The notes beneath the pieces were generated by a model that saw only the letters and a list, made by a program, of their open reading frames with translations, had not been told where the DNA came from and did no database searches. From positions 1 through 13,491 of the forward strand of contig JALKBU010001266.1 in NCBI GenBank assembly GCA_023091735.1: a stretch of DNA of 13,491 nucleotides, in the 5' to 3' direction. Positions 7,010-13,491 of this stretch are shown here, piece after piece. Both the position numbers and the translations under genes were made by a program. Every line of letters begins with the position of its first letter. The stretch's first letter is position 1. Source of the stretch: Trichomonas tenax (Eukaryota; Parabasalia; Trichomonadida; Trichomonadidae).

Positions 7010-7849
7010 TTATAGGTGAACAAACATGAATTTTAATTCAATAGCATTCTCGTTTCCAACAAGAAATAAAAAGGCTTCGAAGTTTCCATAACAAAAGATC
7101 TTCGCAGCATTCATCATTCCGATTGATCCTTTTTGTTCCAGCAGCCAATTGAAAATGTCATTATGGTGATAAGTGATTGCGGTGTCTAAATCTTCATCCG
7201 ATATTGTATGGCCATCGTTATATAAAGACATGACAATGCTTTTGTTACCTCCTTCAACTGCACGAGCAAATGTTTGGTCAGTAATTTTGCCTCTCATCAA
7301 TTTGAGATATTCGAAACATTTTTCTGATCCATATTTACATGAAGCATCAATCAATGATAATCCATTATGCTTTTGATTAACATCAAACGTTTCTTTCATT
7401 GACTCAGATTGGAGATCTTCAAATTTGTCCCATGCAATTGAGTGGAAAACAGTTCCTTGTGGATAAATGTTAGTGATATCAGAAACTTCCCTTTCATGTT
7501 TCTTAATATTGAAATCAAAACCTAAACTATTGAGAACAATCTTGAGATCTTCATTCCGAGGTGTATAATCAAAGTTTTGACGTTCATGAATCATTTTGAA
7601 AATAGTTGATAATTCAAAAATGATTTTTGGACGTATAAGTGAAACACAGTCTATGATAAGACCTATTGCTGTAAGATTGATGGCAGTTTCTTTCTGTTTG
7701 CCACACAATTTGGAGAAGATTTGTTGAATTTGTTCCTTTTCCAGTTGATTTTGTGCTAGTGATCGCATCACATCAACGGGAACTCTAAAGCACTCTGGAA
7801 TTTCTACATCCTCGACTTTTTGAAACGGCAAATCAGCGAAAGACGTCAT
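7010..7849 (-). CDS. Truncated DUF3447/ankyrin family protein (279 aa)
   Basis: This is the intact N-terminal part. Residues 1-140 are a helical, Leu/Ile-rich region without a named domain. Residues about 155-270 match the DUF3447 ankyrin-like module of Trichomonas proteins: GLSLIDASCKYGSEKCFEYL, FARAVEGGNKSIV, DTAITYHHNDIFNWLLEQ and AAKIFCYGNFEAFLF. Canonical ankyrin repeats should follow, but the frame ends in ...FMFVHL-stop 11 bases after the last family-like residues and the minisatellite begins within 40 bases. Such proteins are presumed protein-protein interaction scaffolds in the cytosol. The ATG follows TCTCTAAAAA; no clear TCA-type initiator was identified. Whether the truncated protein is made is unknown. 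Confidence 0.65.
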   Translation of the reverse strand: MTSFADLPFQKVEDVEIPECFRVPVDVMRSLAQNQLEKEQIQQIFSKLCGKQKETAINLTAIGLIIDCVSLIRPKIIFELSTIFKMIHERQNFDYTPRNEDLKIVLNSLGFDFNIKKHEREVSDITNIYPQGTVFHSIAWDKFEDLQSESMKETFDVNQKHNGLSLIDASCKYGSEKCFEYLKLMRGKITDQTFARAVEGGNKSIVMSLYNDGHTISDEDLDTAITYHHNDIFNWLLEQKGSIGMMNAAKIFCYGNFEAFLFLVGNENAIELKFMFVHL

Positions 7850-8587
7850 TTTTTAGAGACCTGTCACCTTTCCGAAATTTGCTTTCATCCTTCGAGAATG
7901 CACATTCAATAACAGCATATGACAATATATATGTATGAAAAAGGAGGGAACTCTTTTTTCTCAAAACACTTTGGCTTGATACTTTGAATATAATGATGTG
8001 CGAAAAATGATACTATCGGAAATTGAGAGAACCCATTGAAAAATTAAGTGAGATGTTTAGAAATTATTTGGTCATCCAACATCATTTTTCGCACATTTGA
8101 ATTTTTAGCCTCGTGTGTTGGAAGGAAAAATCGCAAACAAGGTTGGCGATCAATATAAAACTATGGTCCATATCTCTGTACATGAAAGAATGAAAAATAC
8201 CTAAAATTCAGAGAATATCAGATCTGATATCCTCTAAACTAGGCCATTAAACAATATTTCTTTTGTAAAACAAAACAAAAACAATAATAGCAACAAAAGA
8301 TATGCAAAACAATAAGACTTCGGTAGGTATGAAGTCAAATTACATATCAATCATATATTGAATATTCTGGGAAGAGTGATACTACTAAAATTCTATTCTC
8401 CTGGGATACAAGTGATCAATGCTCTAATTCAATTCATCATATGAAGAAAGTCTTTCAAGAAATGTTTTCGATACGGTTTTAAGAGCTTCTAGAACATATT
8501 AAGGCAAAGCAAAATAGTTACATGTTCCAAGTTCATAGCGATTTTTCATTAGTTTGATGAAGATTCAATGGGTACGCATTGAATTTT

Positions 8588-8622
8588 AATATCTTTACTT
8601 GAAATATCAAGATTAAGATATT
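8588..8622. repeat. Compound hairpin
   Basis: AATATCTT/AAGATATT arms enclose an inner CTTGA/TCAAG stem. It lies inside the possible mobile element. Confidence 0.4.
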
Positions 8623-9090
8623 GGAATCATCATTAATGAGATAAGTAATGTAGAAAATTAGTGAGAATGCTCTCTTTAGGTTACAAATCATTACGTATTC
8701 TTTGGAATATCATCAAAAGAAAACAAGATGAATAATTCATCCTTTGAACTCTAACTACATAAATTGTAAATGAATCCTAAGCAGTAACATGAAATAAATA
8801 GTTGATTTCAATATTCAGATTTAGAAAGTTTTAAATTGAACAGCAATTCTTTGAGAATATATTAACAAAACTGTAGAAAGTATACAGAGATGGTATTCAA
8901 GCAATTTTAACGCTTTTTTGATTATGAATGTTTTAATAACCTACAATTTCAAAATGTTCGGCCGACTTTTTTATTTACATCATTGGTAAGTCTTAGATCT
9001 TGAGATTTGAAGTCAAATTTCGTATAATGCAAATACAATATGGAAAATATTCCGAATAATATCAGTGGTAATGAAGTGGTGTATTGAATA

Positions 9091-9120
9091 TTGATACCCA
9101 TTTATAGCTGAAGGTATCAA
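9091..9120. repeat. Inverted repeat TTGATACC/GGTATCAA
   Basis: Perfect 8-base arms at 9091-9098 and 9113-9120. It lies about 100 bases inside the right end of the possible mobile element, with a second small TTACAC/GTGTAA hairpin just after it. Confidence 0.35.
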
Positions 9121-9215
9121 AGACTCGTTTTACACAATTTTGGTGTAAGAATCAAAACTCTCCATTTGGATTTGTAAACATCTCAAAAAATTGTGTTAGT
9201 ATCATTTTTTGCACA

Positions 9216-10064
9216 GTTTAGCTACTATAGGCCTATAAAAAAGGGGTAACTTTTTTGGGGTCCGGACCACAAAATGTTGATGCAGCTCTCTAATGGCTGA
9301 TTAAAATTTGTTCAGAGCCCCATGAGCATAAGCATGAGGACATTGGATATTGGAATGGAAGCCTTCTGAACCAATCCGAATTCTCAATTTTTGTAATTAT
9401 CGATTTTATTATCGATCTCGTCCTTGCAATGTAGCAAGACAATCGAAGAGGCAAATCGGCAAGACAATATAGGACCTGGATTCAAAAAAAGGTCAAAGAA
9501 ACTGAAATTTCGAGCAGCCATATTTCACAGTCAACTTGAATACATCACTTACACACCATATTCCTTACACCACCTTGTAGTACATATATGGGCCCTATGA
9601 AAAACAATTTTGCAATCTTGAGATACATTTTCTATTTCAACATTTAGTTTTCAACACTCCAGTTTTTACTCTTTTATCTATATTTACACATCCTATTATT
9701 ACATAATCTTAATACTACACGCCTTTCTATTCTGAATAAAAATGTAAAATTTACATTTTTTAAATTGCAAAAAAAAAAATCAAAAATAACCATACTTCAT
9801 AAAATAATCAATAGATTTATATTTTGTTATCAATATATAAAAGGCATTTCAAAATAGTTTTGAGATTTCAATTTTTATCTCAATATATTTTCAAGATAAG
9901 TTAAATTTCATGGTATACATGATATTTGGAGTAGTATATAGAGTATGATTTCTCGGGGTAGTCCAAAAATTTCGCTAACCCCAAAAATCAGCAATCTGAC
10001 AATATCCATAATCATAATTTCCCTAATATATAAAATAAACAATTTCCTATAATTTATATCGAAA
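9216..10064. other. Gene-free stretch
   Basis: No supported gene. It includes a perfect palindrome GGTCCGGACC at 9259-9268, a direct repeat GCAAGACAAT at about 9436 and 9458, and a palindrome with 11-base arms, AAAAATGTAAA/TTTACATTTTT, at 9738-9760. The 9240-9500 part is less AT-rich than the rest and might be decayed coding sequence, but every frame has stops. Confidence 0.45.
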
Positions 10065-10590
10065 TCCCAGGACCAATAGAATGTTTCACATTCATTGGGC
10101 TGCGTCCATTTATGGACACGCGTAATTTCTTATAATTTGTTATTAAAATATATTGTTTAATTAATAATAAAAATTCTTATGACAGGGATTTATTAATAGT
10201 TTCCTAGAAATTGTTAAGCGTGAACAATTGTTCGCAGGCAAATGTTTAGATGTTTGCATTCCAACATTTTCTAAAATGTTTGTAGCCTAATAAAATTGTA
10301 AAAAATTTCATTAGTTTAAATAAAAACTTTTTTATATGAAAAATTTATATTTTTTTCTCTAATATAAATGTCAAATATAAATTATATACTATTTATAAAA
10401 ATTTTTTGAAAATTACTGGATGTGCTCATGAAAACATTTCTGGTCTAAAACATGCTTAGAAAATTAAAGTTATAACTATCTTAAATACTATCATATTGAA
10501 ACTTAACGAATGTGATTTGGTGTTAAGCGAGCCAATAAACAAATGTTAATTGTCGTAGCCCAATATATTCATTATATTGGTCCACGCTCA
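10065..10590. repeat. Cluster of related double-hairpin elements
   Basis: Hairpins are at 10073-10098, 10102-10121, 10218-10235, 10238-10257, 10263-10280, 10502-10527 and 10560-10580. Three copies of a pattern can be aligned: GCG-TG or AG, a stem-loop of changing sequence, then YCGYAG-S-C-M-AAT and a second stem-loop. Copy A is on the minus strand (10121 to 10070), B is plus (10218-10280), and C is plus (10527-10583). A and C share AGCCCAAT...ATTGGTCC around different loops. The stems differ in sequence but remain paired. No gene is present here. Confidence 0.45.
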
Positions 10591-10677
10591 GATTTTTTCC
10601 GGAAATACACAACTATAATAAATAGCAAAATTATTAATCCCATTTATAAAAATATAAAAATTTATTTTTGTATAATT

Positions 10678-10764
10678 TTAACGTTTTAGTTTAGAAGTGA
10701 CCCATGAACCAACATCTCCAACATTATCATCAATATTTATGACAGGTTTTCTTTTTACCATCAT
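10678..10764 (-). pseudogene. Small gene or C-terminal fragment (28 codons)
   Basis: Starts with two adjacent ATGs and reads MMVKRKPVINIDDN and then VGDVGSWVTSKLKR to TAA. It is clearly protein-like. There is no A/T leader before the ATGs like those of intact element genes, so it is probably the 3' end of a longer gene cut off at about 10765, where the capsid-like remnant begins in the opposite direction. I cannot name it. Confidence 0.4.
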
Positions 10765-10773
10765 TATACAAGG

Positions 10774-11133
10774 CTAAATAACAACAACACATTATAGGGT
10801 AACGTAGCGCAATAGTTTGAAAATCTAAAATCCCTGGTACAAATTAATGATAGTACTAGAAGCTTTCAATTACGTACAGTTGATTGTCATGACCAATCGG
10901 CATCATTTACCGAAGGACAAGAAACAAGAATTGCTATAACACATTCTGATTTTGATATTACGCATTTGACTGTTGGATTTCTTACATTTAATGTTAAGTT
11001 AAATCTTCAGTTGCAGGGACTTGATCCAAACTTTACCGATGATGAACATTTGTGTAAACTTTTCGTTGGATTGAAATCAAGTAATCAAATATTTGATCAA
11101 TTAGAAATAATATGTAATAACAGATCTACATGA
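10774..11133 (+). pseudogene. Probable Maverick/Polinton capsid-type protein, N-terminal relic
   Basis: One frame is coding in style from 10774 to TGA 11131-11133 but lacks an ATG and is crossed by TAG at 10795-10797 and 10813-10815, both one change from CAG. After the second TAG it is open for 105 codons: INDSTRSFQLRTVDCHD, FTEGQETRIAITHSDFDIT, FNVKLNLQLQGLDPNFTDDE and FDQLEIICNNRST. The alternating beta pattern fits the start of a jelly-roll capsid protein, and I recall this type of sequence in Trichomonas Mavericks. That assignment is from memory and context, and is not proven. The remaining two thirds of the gene are missing; at GATCTACA the sequence passes into a different frame and gene. 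Confidence 0.5.
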
Positions 11134-11272
11134 ATTAATGAAGGAATCAATGGCTGGAAAATTTGATCGAAAAAAGTTATGGAATGAATACCATAAAATG
11201 ACAAATCATCACGATTCATTCAGAATTCACATTTACGCTTCAAAAATATTGATTGTCAGAAGTTTAAAATAA
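11111..11272 (+). pseudogene. Unrelated coding fragment fused to the capsid-like relic
   Basis: In the frame one base behind the capsid remnant, codons are open from 11111 to TAA 11270-11272. It reads like the inside of a protein: DLHELMKESMAGKFDRKKLW and NEYHKMTNHHDSFRIHIY. Capsid-like coding fades at 11130 just as this begins at about 11123, so they overlap on about 8 bases (GATCTACA). This is what a short-homology join of two genes would leave. The fragment is not recognised; the last dozen codons (ILIVRSLK) may be accidental. Confidence 0.45.
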
Positions 11273-11273
11273 A

Positions 11274-11522
11274 TTACAGCAATGCTTTATGATATATTTT
11301 TATTATTTCATCGATTGAATCAACCTCTTCCTCGTAATGAATTCCTAATTCAATTGCTCTTGTACAATTGTCAGAAATGATAAACTTTTTGCCGTAATAT
11401 CTGACACTTAATATTAATTCATTAGTATCATCAAATAATAAAAGCCATGTTTCATCTCGAAATATTCGATATTCAAAGTAAATCTTATATTTATTTAATT
11501 CAGTAATTAATGCATAAGTCAT
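11274..11522 (-). CDS. 82-aa hypothetical protein, MTYAL family (copy 2)
   Basis: Paralogue of the protein at 3315-3563 with exactly the same length when started at the second ATG (11522). The frame is open to an ATG at 11552, adding ten hydrophobic residues (MSNIFLIIIK), but the paralogue and the A/T leader (AATAATTATAAAA) favour the inner start. The conserved core is TWLLLFDDTNEL, SDNCTRAIELGIH and the Leu-Leu end. The N-terminal third is the more variable part (FRDE against CNGN). No ATTTTTAAA box is seen at the usual distance. It lies next to capsid-like debris, as copy 1 lies next to the polymerase, so it is likely a standard accessory gene of these elements. Confidence 0.65.
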   Translation of the reverse strand: MTYALITELNKYKIYFEYRIFRDETWLLLFDDTNELILSVRYYGKKFIISDNCTRAIELGIHYEEEVDSIDEIIKIYHKALL

Positions 11523-12053
11523 TTTTATAATTATTAAAAAAATATTTGACAAAAAAAATGTAAAATAACAGGTGTCAAATGAAAAAATAAGCGATAAAAC
11601 TTGTTCAAAACATGCATGTATGTACGCAAAAAGTGAAACTATAGTTATGTATTACATGTATGTATAGAAAAATCTTTTTGATCAAATTGATATTCGAAAT
11701 TTCAAAATCGATGTTAAAGCGTTGCACATTATTTTCGACGTATTAGCGATCTATAGGCTGTGTAGTGTCGACATTTAACATTTATTCCTAAAATTATTGG
11801 AAATGTTAGAAAATTTATTAGATTCCGAAAAATTTTAGGCAAAATAGTTTAATATTACATTATGTATGATGTATGGAATGCTTTTGTCACTTTATTTAGT
11901 GAAAATGTTGAAAATTTTTGAAATGTCGAATGAAATATAAAGAAAAGGAAAAAAGAACATGTAAAAGATACAAGAATGTTTATTATGTCATAAGTGAGCG
12001 CCATGCTATGCAAATGTAGAAGTATATGCGAAGAAGAGCCAATGCTGCTCCAA

Positions 12054-12308
12054 CCGTTCGGAGTAAGCCACTCTCATCGACATAAACTGCCGGAGTAAGC
12101 CACTATGCTTAGCTGAAACCGTTCGGAGTAATCCCTTATGTTCTGGCGCTTAGATCTAACCGTTCTGATCTTGTAAATCAGAACTGAGACTTCAAGGTCC
12201 TCAAATTTTGCTTGAAAAACCCTCAAATTTTAAACCTCTGAAAGTTCCCCTTGATCTGCAAGATCAGCGAACCCCCTTATTTATAACCCTTCAGTCAAAA
12301 CCGTTCTG
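12054..12308 (+). repeat. Irregular CCGTTCGG/CCGTTCTG repeats with hairpins
   Basis: CCGTTCGGAGTAAGCCACT at 12054-12072 is followed by CCGGAGTAAGCCACT at 12090-12104 and CCGTTCGGAGTAA at 12119-12131. CCGTTCTG then occurs at 12160 and 12301. The fourth starts a GTTCTGAT/ATCAGAAC hairpin (12162-12184), and another hairpin, TGATCT/AGATCA, lies at 12252-12266. The spacing is uneven. It could be a structured RNA or a decayed repeat; nothing decides this. Confidence 0.4.
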
Positions 12309-12520
12309 CAATCATTAGGGGGCTTTAGATGCAGAGCAGAAACCTCGCATCATTCCCCAAGTTTTAGTAAAATTTTATAAGAATTTAGGATTTAAGACTG
12401 AATACATAAACACATTGGTATATGCATCTGTATTTCATTAAAAATTTCATGAAAACTCTCAGAATCAGAATAAATTTTTCCAAATTTTCTTCAAATTTTC
12501 AAAATAATGTGATATTAAGA

Positions 12521-12580
12521 TTTTATCAAATACCGACAATTACCCAACCCTTTTTATTATTTACACACCCTTATCGCATG
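12521..12580 (+). repeat. Dispersed repeat, copy 2 (partner at 3723-3787)
   Basis: TTTTATCAAATACCGAC, then CCCTTTTTATTATT and ACACCCTTAT, follow the same order as the copy at 3723. It lies about 225 bases before the 65-aa gene, while copy 1 lies between element genes, so it may be a shared intergenic or terminal part of these elements. Confidence 0.45.
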
Positions 12581-12666
12581 AAAACGCCAAGTTTTCAAAA
12601 TATTGTTGGATAAATAACATATCAAATAAGATATTATTTTCAAAATAGATTTTTGTATAAAAACGT

Positions 12667-12682
12667 ATTTGCATATGCAAAT
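12667..12682. promoter_or_regulatory. Perfect 16-base palindrome ATTTGCATATGCAAAT
   Basis: Two inverted ATTTGCAT octamers meet exactly. It lies 123 bases before the ATG of the 65-aa gene. A dimeric protein could bind here, but no evidence beyond symmetry exists. Confidence 0.3.
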
Positions 12683-12805
12683 TATCTTTTAAGATTTTCG
12701 GATATTATGATTGATATAATTTTAAACATCGATTTTAATAATTTATTGCAAATATTAATATTAATGATTTTCAATTGTTTTCATCAAAAATAACAAAATC
12801 AAAGT

Positions 12806-13003
12806 ATGGAACAGGGTGGAGTTAAATACGATGAATCAACAATTAATCCAGAAATTGGGTATAGAGAACGATATATTGAATCTGCATTAATGCTGTTTGA
12901 TAAAGGATATGCATTTTATAGTTTGAGAAATAATTTGTACAGAAAAGAATTAGAAAAAACAAAGCAGGCGAAAAGGGTAAAAAGAATGAAACATAAAAAA
13001 TAG
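12806..13003 (+). CDS. Small basic hypothetical protein (65 aa)
   Basis: Not recognised. The middle is a likely helix (YRERYIESALMLFDKGYAFY) and the end is very basic (KTKQAKRVKRMKHKK), fitting nucleic acid binding or nuclear targeting. No signal peptide is visible. The ATG follows an A-rich leader (AACAAAATCAAAGT). A strong hairpin begins 8 bases after the TAG. Coding character is better than that of the antisense frame, which is hydrophobic only because it mirrors Lys codons. It is probably another accessory gene of the Maverick-like debris. Confidence 0.5.
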   Translation: MEQGGVKYDESTINPEIGYRERYIESALMLFDKGYAFYSLRNNLYRKELEKTKQAKRVKRMKHKK

Positions 13004-13011
13004 TTAGTAAT

Positions 13012-13060
13012 AAGATGTTCGCACTATCCACGACTACGCCGTGGCTACTGCGAACATCTT
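13012..13060. terminator. Strong hairpin just after the 65-aa gene
   Basis: Perfect 12-base arms AAGATGTTCGCA/TGCGAACATCTT (13012-13023 and 13049-13060) enclose a 4x4 internal loop, a CCACG/CGTGG inner stem and a 7-base loop; TTTTT runs over the right end. Trichomonads end mRNAs by polyadenylation, so a bacterial-type terminator is not expected. A 3' processing structure or an insertion-type palindrome are both possible. The structure is certain and the role is not. Confidence 0.5.
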
Positions 13061-13224
13061 TTTAAGTAATTACTGAAACCACAAATTATAAAAACAATAA
13101 TTTATTAATACTAATATTTACGATAGAGTTAGTTTTACAAGTTAGGTCCCCATATAAAAATTAAAATTTTGAAATTGCTTACAAAATTAACGTTAAAATT
13201 TATTTTGAAATTCCTGACTATATA

Positions 13225-13464
13225 AAATCTATTCAGTTTTAAAAATAATTTATGACTAACTAACTAAGAAAAGAAAGCGAAAGGATTTGGGGGTAAGAAA
13301 ATTTTGAAAAATAATTTTAGTGGTTATGAGAGAAATCTATTCAGTTTTTGAAAAAAATAATTTTTGACTAACTAACTAACTAAGAAAAGAAAGCGAAAAG
13401 AAATGAGGGTAAGGAAATTTTGAAAAATAATTTTAGTGGTTATGAGAGAAATTTATTCAGTTTT
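13225..13464. repeat. Tandem duplication of about 110 bp
   Basis: Unit 1 is 13225-13332 (108 bp), unit 2 is 13333-13448 (116 bp), and a third partial copy is 13449-13464. Each starts AAATYTATTCAGTTTT and contains (ACTA)n, AAGAAAAGAAAGCGAAA, GGGTAAG and TTTAGTGGTTATGAGAG. The length difference comes from an extra ACTA and A runs. No gene lies here. Confidence 0.85.
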
Positions 13465-13491
13465 AATAAACCCTATACCACGTGTAAACAG

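Larger units (their letters stand above)
5176..7849 (-). pseudogene. DUF3447/ankyrin-repeat gene disrupted by a minisatellite
   Basis: Taken together, the open 5' part (7849-7010), five ankyrin units (at 6674, 6217, 5834, 5636 and 5253, each reading toward lower coordinates) and a terminal ankyrin unit ending ...LKSKGAN-stop at 5176 describe one Trichomonas-type ankyrin gene. Between these units lies a 37-bp tandem repeat. Because 37 is not a multiple of 3, spacings of 383, 198, 383 and 457 throw most ankyrin units out of frame with each other. Between the units at 5834 and 5636 the frame is kept but crossed by TGA. The array cannot encode one continuous protein, so the locus is at best a truncated 279-aa gene. 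A spliced gene with the array in introns is a weak alternative. Confidence 0.7.
7997..9215. mobile_element. Possible non-autonomous DNA element with 21-bp terminal inverted repeats
   Basis: TGTGCGAAAAATGATACTATC at 7997-8017 (21 bases, 19 identical) faces its inverse at 9195-9215. A second, exact 16-base inverse of the left end (ATCATTTTTCGCACAT) lies at 8081-8096. The 1.2-kb interior has no open frame that I would call a gene. I see no convincing target-site duplication: the flanks are ATATAATGA and GTTTAGCTA. It could be a decayed transposon, a nested pair, or repeated regulatory DNA. Confidence 0.4.
11553..12805. other. Gene-free spacer with several repeats
   Basis: No supported gene. 11600-12000 is plain AT-rich DNA with a duplicated ATGTATGTA motif. 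12000-12340 is richer in G+C and holds CCGTTCGG repeats and hairpins. 12521-12580 matches a repeat at 3723-3787. 12667-12682 is a perfect palindrome. A 63-codon plus-strand frame at 12422 looks accidental. Confidence 0.5.

Noticed and set aside
7173..7376. A 67-codon plus-strand frame
   Set aside because: Antisense to the DUF3447-like region, which shows family signatures.
9240..9500. Possible decayed coding sequence in the less AT-rich stretch
   Set aside because: Several short frames on both strands look protein-like, but all are broken by stops and none shows a recognisable motif.
10502..10583. Integron attC-like site (CTTAAC ... GTTAAGC words)
   Set aside because: The words match the loose core consensus, but spacing, size and the eukaryotic context do not fit.
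12422..12613. A 63-codon plus-strand frame rich in Phe, Asn and Ile
   Set aside because: Composition follows the local AT content, no leader resembles those of neighbours, and it overlaps the dispersed repeat.
12843..13031. A 62-codon hydrophobic minus-strand frame resembling a membrane protein
   Set aside because: Antisense to the Lys-rich 65-aa gene and starting inside the hairpin; the hydrophobicity is a mirror effect.

Overview
This is an AT-rich, gene-poor eukaryotic window. It most resembles a trichomonad parasite genome, with Trichomonas vaginalis the most likely source and a relative such as Tritrichomonas possible. Three things point there: a DUF3447/ankyrin-repeat gene of the kind hugely expanded in Trichomonas; remnants of a Maverick/Polinton (a virus-like DNA transposon very abundant in that genome), namely a broken B-family DNA polymerase and a probable capsid-gene relic; and small, intronless, tightly packed genes with A/T-only leaders. 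The organism is inferred, not proven. No rRNA, tRNA or CRISPR was seen.

Layout. (1) 1-4.8 kb is a decayed Maverick/Polinton-like block, mostly on the minus strand. From its 5' side it holds a frameshifted gene of unknown function (4588-4071), an 82-aa protein (3563-3315), a 711-aa polymerase N-terminus that keeps the exonuclease domain but stops before the polymerase domain (3244-1109), a 92-aa protein (843-565) and a 62-aa protein (293-105), with one short divergent plus-strand gene (332-544). Four of the minus-strand genes share an ATTTTTAAA box 28-33 nt before the ATG, a candidate element promoter. (2) 5.18-7.85 kb is an ankyrin-family gene on the minus strand. Its N-terminal part is open, but its ankyrin region has been invaded by a 37-bp minisatellite, so that five ankyrin units lie in a higher-order array with spacing of exactly 87+37n bp. 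(3) 7.85-10.65 kb has no recognisable gene. It holds a possible 1.2-kb element with 21-bp terminal inverted repeats and, at 10.07-10.58 kb, a cluster of related hairpins. (4) 10.68-13.06 kb holds a second set of Maverick-like debris: a 28-codon minus-strand fragment, a plus-strand capsid-like pseudogene with two in-frame TAG codons, an unrelated fragment fused to it, a paralogue of the 82-aa protein of block 1, a repeat-rich spacer, and a 65-aa plus-strand gene followed at once by a strong hairpin. (5) 13.2-13.46 kb is a tandem duplication of about 110 bp.

The window reads as a graveyard and recombination zone of virus-like transposons around a satellite-disrupted ankyrin gene. The pieces worth a second look are the shared promoter box, the paralogous 82-aa protein family, the hairpin family near 10 kb and the 37-bp array inside the ankyrin gene. 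Protein family calls rest on motif reading only; no database search was possible.
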